Below are positions 34,260-43,306 of a DNA stretch of 64,000 nucleotides, in pieces. Each line of letters starts with the position of its first letter. Within the stretch, counting starts at the first letter, position 1. Origin of the DNA: Catalimonadaceae bacterium JC749 (GTDB taxonomy: Bacteria; Bacteroidota; Bacteroidia; Cytophagales; Cyclobacteriaceae); NCBI GenBank assembly GCA_021730635.1, contig JAJNNC010000001.1, positions 744,001 to 808,000 of the forward strand. The letters are read 5' to 3'. A model generated the notes under the pieces. It was not told where the DNA came from. It saw only the letters and a program-made list of their open reading frames with translations, and made no database searches. The translations under genes were made by a program, and so were the position numbers.

Positions 34260-34976
34260 ATGACGAAGTTAAGTGTTAATATCAACAAAGTAGCTACTTT
34301 AAGAAATGCGAGGGGTGGTAACAATCCAGATGTATTGAAAGTGGCTATTGATATAGAAAGGTTTGGAGCTCAAGGCATCACTGTGCATCCTCGTCCGGAT
34401 GAAAGGCATATCCGACGAAATGATGTCATTAATTTAAAGGATATCGTAACTACCGAATTTAATATTGAGGGTTATCCTGATCAGCGTTATTTAGATATTA
34501 TTGCACAGGTAAAACCCGCTCAGGCCACTTTAGTGCCTGACCCTCCTGATGCTATCACTTCCAATGCCGGATGGAATACTAAACAACACAAAGATTTTCT
34601 CAAAGAGGTTATAAAGGAGCTAAAAAAAAATGCAGGACGTGTGTCTGTATTTGTAGATCCGGATGTACCCATGATTGAAGGCGCCGCTGAAGCAGGAGCC
34701 GACAGAATTGAATTATATACTGAGCCTTATGCAAAGCAGTATCATAATGGCAATGAAAAAGCCATCGCTCCGTATGTTGCAGGTGCTTCTAAAGCAAAAG
34801 AATTAGGCTTGGGAATCAATGCCGGGCATGATCTGGACTTAAATAACCTTCGGTTCTTAAAAGAAAGGATTCCTTATCTGGATGAAGTATCAATTGGACA
34901 TGCCCTAATATGTGATGCCTTGTATTTCGGTTTGGAGAATACCATCCAAATGTATTTGAGGCAATTAGTGCTCTAG
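34260..34976 (+). CDS. pdxJ: Pyridoxine 5'-phosphate synthase
   Basis: A 238-residue cytoplasmic TIM-barrel enzyme that joins 1-deoxy-D-xylulose 5-phosphate and 3-amino-2-oxopropyl phosphate to form pyridoxine 5'-phosphate, the last ring-forming step of the DXP-dependent vitamin B6 route. [26 protein letters not shown] and [13 protein letters not shown] are family signatures, and GINAGHDL has the conserved His-Asp of the loop over the active site. The start is ATG at 34260, and the gene is convergent with galE with only 10 bases between the stops. Confidence 0.96.
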   Translation: MTKLSVNINKVATLRNARGGNNPDVLKVAIDIERFGAQGITVHPRPDERHIRRNDVINLKDIVTTEFNIEGYPDQRYLDIIAQVKPAQATLVPDPPDAITSNAGWNTKQHKDFLKEVIKELKKNAGRVSVFVDPDVPMIEGAAEAGADRIELYTEPYAKQYHNGNEKAIAPYVAGASKAKELGLGINAGHDLDLNNLRFLKERIPYLDEVSIGHALICDALYFGLENTIQMYLRQLVL

Positions 34977-34986
34977 TATAATTCAA

Positions 34987-36006
34987 TTATCCTAAAGTCT
35001 GCTGCCAACGCCAAGCATCCTTCAAGGCATCTGCCAGAGTAAATATAGTTTTCCAATGTAGTAAGCGATTAGCTTTCGATACATCTGCATATACTTTTTC
35101 TACATCACCCGGTCTGCGTGGCCCAATTGTATAGTTTAGTTTAAGGCCCGTCACTTCCTCGAAAGTTTTAATCACCTCGAGCACACTATTACCCTGGCCA
35201 GTGCCCACATTGAATAAATCAAACAAAGACGTTTCATTTTTGCTCTCCAGATATTGGATAGCACTCACATGAGCCCGGGCCAAATCTACAACATGGATAT
35301 AATCACGAATGCAAGTGCCATCAATAGTATTGTAATCATCGCCAAATATGGTGATTTTCTCTAACTTCCCTGAAGCAGTTTGAGTAACGTAAGGCACTAA
35401 ATTGTTGGGAACACCCAATGGCAGTTCACCGATTTTAGCTGATGGATGTGCACCAATTGGATTGAAATATCTCAGAGCAATACCTTTAATAGGTAAAGGA
35501 CTTTTGACTACATCCTCAATAATCTCTTCGCTTATTTGCTTTGTATTTCCATAAGGTGACTCCGCAGGCTTTTTAGGAGTAAGCTCTGTTACCGGTAGCT
35601 CGTCAGGTTGCCCATATACTGTGCATGATGAAGAAAATACAAGCTTAGAAATTTTAAACTCCAACATTAAGTCCAGCAGTACTAACAGGGACCCTATGTT
35701 GTTTTTATAATATTGTAAAGGCTTCCGCACCGACTCTCCTACTGCCTTATATGCTGCAAAATGAATGATACCAGCAATGGCCCCTTCTTTTTTCAGCATA
35801 TCTCTTACAAAGGAATAGTCATTACAATCACCTTCGTATAGCTTGATTTCTTTCCCTACAATCTGTTGGATCCCATGAATAGCACTTTTTTCCGCATTGG
35901 CAAAATTGTCAATGATAATAGGTTCGTAGCCAGCCTGCACAAGTTCTACTACGGTATGAGAACCTATGTATCCTGCACCACCAGTAACAATAATTTTATC
36001 TGACAT
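34987..36006 (-). CDS. galE: UDP-glucose 4-epimerase
   Basis: A 339-residue cytoplasmic SDR enzyme that interconverts UDP-glucose and UDP-galactose. GGAGYIG at 9-15 binds NAD+; SSSCTVYG holds the catalytic Ser/Thr and SPYGNTK the Tyr-x-x-x-Lys pair. FNPIGAHPS and GDDYNTIDGTCIRDYIHV are GalE-specific segments. The start MSDKIIV at 36006 is preferred to a frame start at 36117 that reaches into the upstream gene. It is the third gene of the ugd-uxs-galE cassette, 41 bases after uxs. Confidence 0.95.
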   Translation of the reverse strand: MSDKIIVTGGAGYIGSHTVVELVQAGYEPIIIDNFANAEKSAIHGIQQIVGKEIKLYEGDCNDYSFVRDMLKKEGAIAGIIHFAAYKAVGESVRKPLQYYKNNIGSLLVLLDLMLEFKISKLVFSSSCTVYGQPDELPVTELTPKKPAESPYGNTKQISEEIIEDVVKSPLPIKGIALRYFNPIGAHPSAKIGELPLGVPNNLVPYVTQTASGKLEKITIFGDDYNTIDGTCIRDYIHVVDLARAHVSAIQYLESKNETSLFDLFNVGTGQGNSVLEVIKTFEEVTGLKLNYTIGPRRPGDVEKVYADVSKANRLLHWKTIFTLADALKDAWRWQQTLG

Positions 36007-36047
36007 GCTATCGCCAATATAGGGTAGATCGTGTATGATTATTTCTT

Positions 36048-36986
36048 TTAAAGTTGGGATTTGAAATACTCGTAAGTAATTTTCAAGCCTTCTTCCCTGG
36101 ATATTTTGGGTTCCCATCCCAAAATTTCTTTAGCTTTGGTTATGTTAGGCTGCCGCTGCATGGGATCATCCTGGGGCAAGGGTTTATATATTATTTTCTG
36201 ATTACTATTGGTAAGCTTGATGATTTCTTCAGCAAATTCTTTAATAGAAATTTCATCAGGGTTACCAATATTTACCGGATAAGGATAATCACTCAACAAT
36301 AGACGATATATACCTTCTATCAAATCGTCCATGAAACAAAATGAGCGTGTCTGTGAACCATCCCCAAATACTGTCAGGTCTTCGCCACGCAGGGCTTGTC
36401 CCAAGAAAGCGGGTAAGGCACGTCCATCATTTAAACGCATTCGGGGACCATATGTATTGAAAATGCGGACAATCCTAGTCTCGAGTTTATGATAAGTATG
36501 ATACGCCATTGTTATAGCCTCCTGAAACCTTTTAGCCTCATCATACACACCTCTCGGCCCAATCGGATTCACATTACCCCAGTAAGATTCGTCTTGCGGA
36601 TGCACGGTGGGATCGCCATAAACTTCAGAGGTAGAGGCTACTAATATACGCGCCCCCTTAGCTCTGGCTAAACCCAGACAGTTGTGGGTCCCTAAAGAAC
36701 CCACTTTCAGCGTCTGAATCGGCATCTTCAAGTAATCAATCGGGCTAGCAGGCGAAGCAAAGTGAAGGATATAATCAAGTTTGCCCGGAACGTGCACGTA
36801 GTTAGAAACATCACCGTGAAAATACTCAAAATCATCACGATGCATGAGGTGCTCTATATTTTTTATATTTCCAGTGATCAAGTTATCCATGGCAATAACA
36901 TAGTAACCTTCTTTCAGGAAACGATCACAAAGGTGAGAGCCGAGAAACCCAGCTCCACCAGTAATTAAAACTCTTTTTTTATTCAT
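36048..36986 (-). CDS. UDP-glucuronate decarboxylase (UDP-xylose synthase, SDR family)
   Basis: A 312-residue cytoplasmic enzyme that decarboxylates UDP-glucuronate to UDP-xylose with an internal NAD+ cycle. [10 protein letters not shown] near residue 10, [10 protein letters not shown] near residue 120 and GVYDEAKRF with its Tyr-x-x-x-Lys pair are as in bacterial [13 protein letters not shown] and [10 protein letters not shown] follow in the usual order. Its start overlaps the ugd stop by 8 bases, so the two steps from UDP-glucose to UDP-xylose are coupled. The family also has close dTDP-glucose dehydratase relatives, but the ugd partner favours UXS. Confidence 0.9.
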   Translation of the reverse strand: MNKKRVLITGGAGFLGSHLCDRFLKEGYYVIAMDNLITGNIKNIEHLMHRDDFEYFHGDVSNYVHVPGKLDYILHFASPASPIDYLKMPIQTLKVGSLGTHNCLGLARAKGARILVASTSEVYGDPTVHPQDESYWGNVNPIGPRGVYDEAKRFQEAITMAYHTYHKLETRIVRIFNTYGPRMRLNDGRALPAFLGQALRGEDLTVFGDGSQTRSFCFMDDLIEGIYRLLLSDYPYPVNIGNPDEISIKEFAEEIIKLTNSNQKIIYKPLPQDDPMQRQPNITKAKEILGWEPKISREEGLKITYEYFKSQL

Positions 36987-38292
36987 GAATATCTTTTCTT
37001 CCTATACTGTAATACACATAACCTATTTCCTTCATCATTTCCGGTTCATAAAGATTTCTTCCGTCAAAAATTACTTTCTTATTCAACAAAGAGGAAAGCT
37101 TTTCAAAATCCGGCGTACGGAATATAGGCCATTCTGTCATAATAAAGATAGCATCCACTTTTTCAGCGGCATGATATTCATCCACACAGTAACTGATTTT
37201 GTCGCCAACAAGGGCTCTCACATTTTTCATAGCCTCTGGATCGTAAGCTTTGATATGAGCACCTTCTGCTAAGAGCGCGTCAATATTATACAAGGCTGGT
37301 GCTTCCCGTATATCATCAGTATAAGGCTTAAAAGCAAGCCCCCAAAAGGCAAAGGTTTTACCTTTCAGATTCCCACCATAGTGAGCTTTTGCTTTTTCAA
37401 TCAGTCTTGTTTTCTGAACCTGGTTGATATCCATCACCGCATTCAGTATTTTAAAATCATAATCAGCCTTAACAGCTGATTTTGCCAGAGCCTGAACATC
37501 TTTAGGAAAGCAACTTCCTCCATATCCAATCCCTGCAAACAAAAAGCGCTTACCAATGCGGCTATCTGTACCAATACCTTTTCTCACCATATCCACATCT
37601 GCTCCCAATCTTTCACAAAGGTTGGCAATTTCATTCATAAAAGTAATTTTGGTAGCCAAGAAAGAGTTTGCAGCATATTTGGTAAGCTCAGCTGAAGCTT
37701 CATCCATAAACAAGATAGGGTTCCCTTGTCTTACCAATGGAGCATAAAGCTTCTCCATAATCACTTTGGCTTTTTCAGATCGGGTTCCAACTACTACCCT
37801 ATCTGGCTTCATAAAATCTTCAACAGCCACACCTTCCCGTAAAAATTCCGGATTAGAAACAACATCGAACTCTACTTTAGCATTGGCAGCAATCTTGGCC
37901 CTTACTTTCTCCGCAGTTCCTACAGGCACAGTACTTTTATCTACTATTACAGCATAGTCTTCCAATAAATATCCTAGATCGTCGGCTACTTTCAATACAT
38001 ATTTCAGATCGGCAGATCCATCCTCGCCTGGAGGCGTCGGTAACGCTAAAAATATGATTTTAGCTCCTTCAATTCCCTCTTTTAAATCGGTAGTAAAATG
38101 AAGTCTACCCTGTTTGACATTACGCTCAAAAAGGGCGTCAAGACCAGGTTCGTATATGGGGACTTCGCCATTCTTTAATTTTGCTACTTTTCTCTCATCA
38201 ATATCAACACAAGAAACACTGTTACCGGTCTCGGCAAAACAGGTTCCTGTTACCAGACCAACATATCCTGTACCTACTACTGCTATTTTCAT
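36979..38292 (-). CDS. ugd: UDP-glucose 6-dehydrogenase
   Basis: A 437-residue cytoplasmic enzyme that oxidises UDP-glucose to UDP-glucuronate with two NAD+. [10 protein letters not shown] near residue 7 is the NAD-binding loop. [14 protein letters not shown] near residue 254 contains the catalytic Cys. [11 protein letters not shown]-like and [18 protein letters not shown] segments are also conserved. It is the first gene of a three-gene UDP-sugar cassette, with a 276-base gap to divergent rpsU. No strong promoter box was seen for it. Confidence 0.96.
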   Translation of the reverse strand: MKIAVVGTGYVGLVTGTCFAETGNSVSCVDIDERKVAKLKNGEVPIYEPGLDALFERNVKQGRLHFTTDLKEGIEGAKIIFLALPTPPGEDGSADLKYVLKVADDLGYLLEDYAVIVDKSTVPVGTAEKVRAKIAANAKVEFDVVSNPEFLREGVAVEDFMKPDRVVVGTRSEKAKVIMEKLYAPLVRQGNPILFMDEASAELTKYAANSFLATKITFMNEIANLCERLGADVDMVRKGIGTDSRIGKRFLFAGIGYGGSCFPKDVQALAKSAVKADYDFKILNAVMDINQVQKTRLIEKAKAHYGGNLKGKTFAFWGLAFKPYTDDIREAPALYNIDALLAEGAHIKAYDPEAMKNVRALVGDKISYCVDEYHAAEKVDAIFIMTEWPIFRTPDFEKLSSLLNKKVIFDGRNLYEPEMMKEIGYVYYSIGRKDIHE

Positions 38293-38505
38293 AAAATAAT
38301 CACAGTTTTGTTAAAAATTATTTCGCCGTAAAAGTAAATCATTTTGAATTAAAAATCTAAAGATTAAAATAAGTTGTGATAAGATGTAATTTTATTATTA
38401 AATCTCACACCTTATTTTTATGGATTCAGGAAGAACTTGGCCGTTTTTATCTTTGTTGTCGCTAGTAAAAGGCAACAAAAAGGTAATGTTTTTTGTGCAA
38501 TACCG

Positions 38506-38536
38506 TTTGAATACATTGTGCAATTCGTTATCTTTG
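38506..38536 (+). promoter_or_regulatory. Promoter of rpsU
   Basis: TTTG (38506-38509), a 19-base spacer and TATCTTTG (38529-38536) match both boxes of the Bacteroidota sigma-A promoter. The predicted transcript start is about 25 bases before the rpsU ATG. A second TATCTTTG at 38448-38455 lacks a good -33 box. Confidence 0.75.
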
Positions 38537-38568
38537 CAAACTTATTTTAAATTCAAAATTGATATTTT

Positions 38569-38763
38569 ATGATAGTAGTCAGTGTTAAAGAAAATGAATC
38601 TATAGACAAAGCATTAAAAAGATTTAAAAAGAAATTTGAGAAGACGGGTGTTCTGAAAGAATTGAGATCACGGACTCATTATGAGAAACCGTCTGTTACC
38701 AAAAGAAATGAAAGAATCAGAGCGGCTTATCGTCAGAGAATACAAACCAAAGAAAATAACTAG
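38569..38763 (+). CDS. rpsU: 30S ribosomal protein S21 (bS21)
   Basis: A 64-residue basic ribosomal protein. [22 protein letters not shown] and the [13 protein letters not shown] helix are the family's defining parts. In the Bacteroidota ribosome bS21 is close to the 3' end of 16S rRNA, where the anti-Shine-Dalgarno is held away from mRNA; that link is family knowledge, not visible here. The gene leads rpsU-xerC-hpf. A palindrome (TAGGCATATGCCTA) spans its stop codon and is followed by six T residues, which may cut most transcripts here. Confidence 0.96.
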   Translation: MIVVSVKENESIDKALKRFKKKFEKTGVLKELRSRTHYEKPSVTKRNERIRAAYRQRIQTKENN

Positions 38764-38781
38764 GCATATGCCTAATTTTTT
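38761..38781 (+). terminator. Short terminator-like palindrome across the rpsU stop
   Basis: TAGGC-ATAT-GCCTA starts with the TAG stop codon and is followed by a run of T residues. The 5-bp stem is weak, so it is more likely a partial attenuator between rpsU and xerC than a full terminator. Confidence 0.5.
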
Positions 38782-38828
38782 AACCTTTTTTTGCTATTTT
38801 AATAGCAAGAACACCGCAGTATATTTTT

Positions 38829-39710
38829 ATGATAGATACTTTTATCAAATTTCTCACTTACGAGAAGCGCGCTAGCCCCTATACTATCACTTCTTATCAT
38901 AATGATCTACTACAATTCCATGCTTTTTTAAGCCACCATGCTCCCGGGCTTGCTATTGATGCTGCCTCTCACGAAGAAATCAGGGCGTGGGTGGTAAATT
39001 TAGCTAATAAAAAACACAAGGCCAGATCTATCAACCGTAAGATCAGTACGCTCCGGTCTTTTTATAAATTTTTACAGCATCGGAATTATATCAAAAAAAA
39101 TCCGACACATAAGGTTAAAGCGCTCAAAGCTCAGTATCCTCTTCCTTATTTTGTGCAGGTGAATGATTTGTTTAACCTGTTGGATGCATTTGATTTCTCC
39201 AAAGATTTCCCTGGATACCGTGATCGGCTGATACTAGAGATTTTATATGGCACAGGAATTCGCCTTTCTGAAATGATTAATCTGCGAACCAATGAAATTA
39301 ATTTACAAAACAGCACCATCAAAGTAGATGGGAAAGGAAGCAAAGAAAGACTAGTGCCTTTTCATCAAAGTCTTATTAAATTAATCCACAAATACCGAGA
39401 GGAAAAAAAGAAATATTTCGGAAGCGAAGCTGAGCATTTTTTACTGGTGACCAACAAAGGAGATCAATGCTACCCGATGATGGTCTACCGTACTATTCGA
39501 AAGTATCTCGATAAATTTACCACTATTGATAAGCGGAGCCCCCATGTGATGCGCCATACTTTTGCAACACACCTATTAGACAATGGGGCTGATCTGAATG
39601 CTATTAAAGATTTGTTAGGACATGCCTCGTTGGCAGCTACACAAATTTATACTCATAATACTGTTGAAAAATTAAAGACTGTATTTGAACAAGCACATCC
39701 CAAAGCTTAA
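38829..39710 (+). CDS. xerC: Tyrosine recombinase XerC-type
   Basis: A 293-residue site-specific recombinase. Residues 1-90 are the SAM-like core-binding domain (FIKFLTYEKRASPYTITSY). The catalytic domain has the Arg in GTGIRLSEM, the Lys in VDGKGSKERLVPF, HVMRHTFATH (His-x-x-Arg), LGHASLAATQIYTH with its His, and the Tyr nucleophile in IYTH. This Xer protein resolves chromosome dimers at dif. The gene lies between rpsU and hpf, 65 bases after the former, as in many Bacteroidota. It is a housekeeping enzyme rather than a sign of a mobile element. Confidence 0.92.
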   Translation: MIDTFIKFLTYEKRASPYTITSYHNDLLQFHAFLSHHAPGLAIDAASHEEIRAWVVNLANKKHKARSINRKISTLRSFYKFLQHRNYIKKNPTHKVKALKAQYPLPYFVQVNDLFNLLDAFDFSKDFPGYRDRLILEILYGTGIRLSEMINLRTNEINLQNSTIKVDGKGSKERLVPFHQSLIKLIHKYREEKKKYFGSEAEHFLLVTNKGDQCYPMMVYRTIRKYLDKFTTIDKRSPHVMRHTFATHLLDNGADLNAIKDLLGHASLAATQIYTHNTVEKLKTVFEQAHPKA

Positions 39711-39827
39711 TCTGTAATAAGTTATCTGATTGAATACCATGAGTTATGTATGCTCAAACGAAAAACTTTTGTTCAAACCGTTATGTAATTTGTGTGTTTA
39801 TAAGCTAACAACAAACTCTAAGAAGAT

Positions 39828-40127
39828 ATGAAATTACAAACTAATGCTGTCCATTTTGATGCTGATCCTAAATTGATTGACTTTATCCAGAAAAAAGCAT
39901 CCAAACTAGAGACTATGTATGACCGTATTATTGACGGTGAAGTATTTTTAAAGCTGGAGAACGGAGAAGCAACTGGCAATAAGGTCGTTGAAATTAAACT
40001 CAACTTACCAGGTAACCAACTGTTTGCCAAAGAACAAGCAGACTCTTTTGAGGCAGCCGCCGATTTGGCGGTAGGAGCTTTAAAAAAACAGTTGAGAAAA
40101 CATAAAGAAAAAACCTCTGCTCGTTAG
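39828..40127 (+). CDS. hpf: Ribosome hibernation-promoting factor (HPF/RaiA family)
   Basis: A 99-residue cytoplasmic protein of the short HPF type, which enters the ribosome mRNA channel in slow growth. The fold order is beta-alpha-beta-beta-beta-alpha: MKLQTNAVHFDADPKLIDFIQ, then VFLKLEN, VVEIKLNLPG, QADSFEAAADLAVGALKKQ. The basic tail KHKEKTSAR is typical. The start has an AGAAG sequence a few bases before the ATG. The gene is third in rpsU-xerC-hpf and convergent with metK across a shared hairpin. Confidence 0.93.
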   Translation: MKLQTNAVHFDADPKLIDFIQKKASKLETMYDRIIDGEVFLKLENGEATGNKVVEIKLNLPGNQLFAKEQADSFEAAADLAVGALKKQLRKHKEKTSAR

Positions 40128-40139
40128 CAATAAAACAAA

Positions 40140-40170
40140 AAAGGATTCACTTTGATAAAGTGAATCCTTT
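40140..40170 (-). terminator. Terminator between hpf and metK
   Basis: AAAGGATTCACTTT and AAAGTGAATCCTTT form a perfect 14-bp stem with a GAT loop. On the minus strand it is followed by TTTTTTG, so it ends metK; on the plus strand it may also stop hpf transcripts. Confidence 0.93.
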
Positions 40171-40197
40171 CTCGATATAGACAATAATTCGTTTTTA

Positions 40198-41505
40198 TCA
40201 GGCCAATCCGAAAGCCGCTTTTACTTTATCTACATAGTCCAGTCTCTCCCAAGTAAAAAACTCCACTGCTTTTTTCTCCTTCCTACTAATTGTACTTTTT
40301 GTATTGCCTTCTTCCTGAATCTCAATATGTTCTATTTCTATGAAATCTTTATAAGGTTCTCTTCCCATGTGTCCATAAGCTGCTGTGGGAGAGAAAATAG
40401 GATTCTTTAATCCCAACCGTTCTACAATGGCTTTAGGGCGCATATCAAAAAGTTCTTTGGTAATTCTGGCAATTTCAGCATCGCTCATTTTCACATTAGC
40501 CCTCCCATAGGTCTCTACCGTAAGAGACACGGGTTCAGCGACACCAATGGCATAAGCTACCTGCACCAGAATTTCGTCAGCGACTCCAGCTGCCACCAGA
40601 TTTTTGGCAATATGCCTTGCGGCATAAGCTGCGCTACGATCTACCTTACTGGAATCTTTACCGGAAAAAGCACCACCTCCATGTGCACCACGCCCTCCAT
40701 AGGTATCTACAATAATTTTTCTACCCGTCAGTCCAGCATCACCGTGAGGTCCACCTATTACGAAATTACCGGTAGGGTTAATATGATAAATTGTATCCTT
40801 TAACAGATCAGCAGGGATCACCTTGCTGACAACATGAGCAATCACATCTTCTCGTATTTTAGCCAGCATTTGCTGTTCAGCTCTATCTTTTGCCGCTTTG
40901 CTATCATCCTCAGGTTTGACAAAATCGTCGTGCTGTGTGGAAACTACTACTGTATGTACCCGCTGTGGCACTCCTTTTTCACTATACTCAATGGTTACCT
41001 GTGCTTTAGCGTCAGGACGCAGATAAGGAATAAGCTGAGGATTTTCTTTGCGAATACGGGCAAGCTCCTGTACAAGCCGATGCGAATATGCCAGTGCCAT
41101 AGGCATATATTCTTTTGTTTCTTTGTTGGCATAGCCGAACATCATACCCTGATCACCTGCTCCCTGCTCTTTACCTTCTCCTTCATTGACACCTCTGGCA
41201 ATATCTGGAGACTGGCTATGCAAAGTAACCATCACGCCACATGAATTGGATTCAAACATATAATTATCTTTATTATATCCAATCCGACGAATAGTCTCAC
41301 GAACAACATCAGGAATTTCAACATAAGCAGTAGTTGTAACTTCACCGCCTACGACTACTAAGCCGGTAGTTACAAAAGTTTCACACGCTACCCTTGCATT
41401 GGGATCTTGCGCCAGCATAGCATCCAGAATAGCATCTGATATCTGGTCCGCTACTTTATCAGGATGACCTTCAGATACCGATTCTGAAGTAAATAAATAG
41501 GACAT
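40198..41505 (-). CDS. metK: S-adenosylmethionine synthase
   Basis: A 435-residue cytoplasmic enzyme that forms AdoMet from ATP and methionine. [11 protein letters not shown] at the N-terminus contains the catalytic His, [12 protein letters not shown] is the methionine/Mg2+ loop, and [18 protein letters not shown] is the C-terminal signature; [10 protein letters not shown] closes the protein. The start MSYLFTS at 41505 matches the family; an in-frame ATG at 41514 would add three residues. A promoter-like pair of boxes lies just upstream, and the terminator hairpin follows 28 bases after the stop. Confidence 0.96.
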   Translation of the reverse strand: MSYLFTSESVSEGHPDKVADQISDAILDAMLAQDPNARVACETFVTTGLVVVGGEVTTTAYVEIPDVVRETIRRIGYNKDNYMFESNSCGVMVTLHSQSPDIARGVNEGEGKEQGAGDQGMMFGYANKETKEYMPMALAYSHRLVQELARIRKENPQLIPYLRPDAKAQVTIEYSEKGVPQRVHTVVVSTQHDDFVKPEDDSKAAKDRAEQQMLAKIREDVIAHVVSKVIPADLLKDTIYHINPTGNFVIGGPHGDAGLTGRKIIVDTYGGRGAHGGGAFSGKDSSKVDRSAAYAARHIAKNLVAAGVADEILVQVAYAIGVAEPVSLTVETYGRANVKMSDAEIARITKELFDMRPKAIVERLGLKNPIFSPTAAYGHMGREPYKDFIEIEHIEIQEEGNTKSTISRKEKKAVEFFTWERLDYVDKVKAAFGLA

Positions 41506-41533
41506 AGTTGACATTTTAGATAATAATTGCCTT

Positions 41534-41561
41534 CAAATTTAACTAATTCGCTTAAAACAAA
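41534..41561 (-). promoter_or_regulatory. Candidate metK promoter
   Basis: On the minus strand TTTG (41558-41561), 16 bases, TAAATTTG (41534-41541). The -7 box is a full TAnnTTTG match; the spacer is slightly short. The leader would be only about 20 bases, so no riboswitch is seen before metK. Confidence 0.5.
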
Positions 41562-41579
41562 AACTATTAAAAAAAATAT

Positions 41580-42299
41580 TTATGAAGATAGTAAGAAAAC
41601 TGTGGGAACTTTATGCAGATTAGGTGGCTCACTTTTTTTCCATTCTTTTACTTTCATAGATCGAATATCTTCTTCCGTGCCGGTAATATCTTTGGCAATA
41701 CAGAGCAGAGTTTCAGGATGACACGTAGAGAGCAGATCTTGTAATAGTTGATTATTCCGATAGGGTGTTTCCATAAAAATCTGCGTTTGACGGTATTGCT
41801 GAGCCATCTTTTCTAATTTTTTTATAGTATGCACTCTTTGTGTTTTATCAATGGGTAAATAACCATGAAAAGTAAAAGACTGCCCTGAAAACCCAGAGGC
41901 CATGAGCGCCAATAAGAATGAAGAAGGGCCTACTAAAGGCACGACCCGTACATGATGCTGATGCGCATACCGTACAGCTATCGCTCCGGGATCAGCAACG
42001 CCGGGACAACCTGCCTCAGATAAAATGCCTAGGTGATGTCCCTCATGAATGGGATGGAATAGCATAGGAATACTTTCTTCAGATGTTCTTTTATCCAGTA
42101 CTTCAAAATGCAGATTTTCGATAGGTTTCCCAATATGTAAATCACTGATAAACCTGCGGGCAGATCGCACGTTCTCTACCAAAAAATAATCTATATCTTT
42201 TACCTTTTCTTTAATAAGAACAGGCAAAGTAGCTTCAATCGTGTTAGGAGAAAGTAAGGAGGGAATTAGATACAGGGTTCCTTTGTTCTTTTTCGACAT
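41580..42299 (-). CDS. SAM-dependent methyltransferase, RsmI-like tetrapyrrole-methylase fold
   Basis: A 239-residue cytoplasmic enzyme. The AdoMet site is marked by ILSEAGCPGVADPG near residue 90 and GPSSFLLALMASGF near residue 125. The shape is like RsmI, which methylates the 2'-O of C1402 in 16S rRNA, but the LYLIPSLLSPNTIEATLP start and the shorter C-terminus define a Bacteroidota subgroup whose target I cannot confirm. The ATG at 42299 overlaps the ATG of the divergent next frame by two bases. It follows metK by 66 bases on the same strand. Confidence 0.85.
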   Translation of the reverse strand: MSKKNKGTLYLIPSLLSPNTIEATLPVLIKEKVKDIDYFLVENVRSARRFISDLHIGKPIENLHFEVLDKRTSEESIPMLFHPIHEGHHLGILSEAGCPGVADPGAIAVRYAHQHHVRVVPLVGPSSFLLALMASGFSGQSFTFHGYLPIDKTQRVHTIKKLEKMAQQYRQTQIFMETPYRNNQLLQDLLSTCHPETLLCIAKDITGTEEDIRSMKVKEWKKSEPPNLHKVPTVFLLSS

Positions 42300-42318
42300 G
42301 AAACATCAATTCAAATCT

Positions 42319-42528
42319 ATGGGAAAAGTGCTTATAGTTTTAGGACTGGTCATTCTGATTATTGGAATCATTCTTTATTTCTTCAACCGGATTCCTTTGG
42401 TAGGAAAACTTCCTGGTGACATTGTCATCAGAAAAGAAAATTTCACTTTTTATTTTCCACTAGCCACCAGTGTCCTCTTGAGTATCATCGTATCTGTAAT
42501 TTTATATCTTATCAGGAAGTTCAGCTGA
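42319..42528 (+). CDS. DUF2905-type small membrane protein
   Basis: A small protein of about 69 residues with two spans (VLIVLGLVILIIGIILYFF and PLATSVLLSIIVSVILYL) separated by the GKLPGDIVIRKENFTFYFP segment, which is the DUF2905 hallmark. The function is unknown. The start MGKVLIV at 42319 is chosen because family members begin right before the first span; MKHQFKS at 42298 would overlap the divergent methyltransferase ATG. It is convergent with the hydrolase at 42530, with a 1-base gap. Confidence 0.8.
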   Translation: MGKVLIVLGLVILIIGIILYFFNRIPLVGKLPGDIVIRKENFTFYFPLATSVLLSIIVSVILYLIRKFS

Positions 42529-42529
42529 A

Positions 42530-43291
42530 TTATTGTAAAAATTTTAATACTTCGTCCTGAAGTGCTTCCGGTTGTTCAGCATGCACCCAGTGGCCTGCAT
42601 TTTTGATGGTTGCTATTTTCGCTTGGGGAAATATCCTGTAAATATCATCTTCATCAGACTCCTTAATATAATCAGATTGCCCTCCTCGTACAAAAAGTAC
42701 CGGCTTCTCAATAGGATGATGGGTGGGCACAGCTTCTCCTACTTTTTCAATATTATCCCGGATGACTGGCAAATTAAGCTTCCAGTCAAAGTGACCATGG
42801 TCAGTCCGTTTTAAGTTTTTCAGTAGAAACTGCTGCACGCCCAGATCAGATATATATTCAGCCATTTGGGTTTCAGCCTCTTTCCGGCTGGAAATTTCCT
42901 TAATCTTCACTGCACCTAAGCCTTTCAGAATTTGCTGATGATGAACTGGATAAAACCTGGGGGCGATATCAACAATAATTAATTTATCAAAAAGATCAGG
43001 ATAAGTCACTGCAAAGAACATGGCTACCTTGCCACCCATAGAATGCCCCAATATTATAGGGTTTTCCAGGTGGTGTTGTTCAATAAATACTTTCAGGTCA
43101 TCAGCCATGGCAGCATAGGTAAACTCCTGGCTATGGGGAGAATTTCCATGATTGCGCAGATCTACCAAATAAACTTTGTATTGATCTGATAAGGCTTTTC
43201 CAAAAGATTGCCAGTTGTCTGAAGTACCAAAAATACCATGCAAAAAAACGAAGGGCTGGCCTTGCCCTAAAGTTCGGTAGTTTAATTCCAT
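42530..43291 (-). CDS. Alpha/beta-fold esterase (YbfF-like)
   Basis: A 253-residue hydrolase. LHGIFGTSDNW near residue 18 is the oxyanion segment, GHSMGGKVAMFFA near residue 84 contains the nucleophile Ser, and NAGHWVHAEQPEAL at the end supplies the His. DLRNHGNSPHS is typical of acyl-CoA or carboxyl esterases of the YbfF group. The true substrate is unknown. It lies 15 bases after gldE and probably shares its transcript, in the place where gldD is found in other Bacteroidota. Confidence 0.85.
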   Translation of the reverse strand: MELNYRTLGQGQPFVFLHGIFGTSDNWQSFGKALSDQYKVYLVDLRNHGNSPHSQEFTYAAMADDLKVFIEQHHLENPIILGHSMGGKVAMFFAVTYPDLFDKLIIVDIAPRFYPVHHQQILKGLGAVKIKEISSRKEAETQMAEYISDLGVQQFLLKNLKRTDHGHFDWKLNLPVIRDNIEKVGEAVPTHHPIEKPVLFVRGGQSDYIKESDEDDIYRIFPQAKIATIKNAGHWVHAEQPEALQDEVLKFLQ

Positions 43292-43306
43292 AAAACACTC
43301 GGATTG

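Noticed and set aside
38448-38455. Second promoter box TATCTTTG upstream of rpsU
   Set aside because: The -7 box is perfect but no TTTG lies 17-23 bases before it, and the closer promoter at 38506-38536 fits better.
38829-39710. Integrase that could mark a genomic island
   Set aside because: The sequence and the rpsU-xerC-hpf context are those of the housekeeping Xer recombinase; no attachment repeats or cargo genes are present.
41506-41580. SAM riboswitch in front of metK
   Set aside because: The predicted leader is only about 20 bases, and the gene upstream is 75 bases away with no stem set of the known SAM classes.
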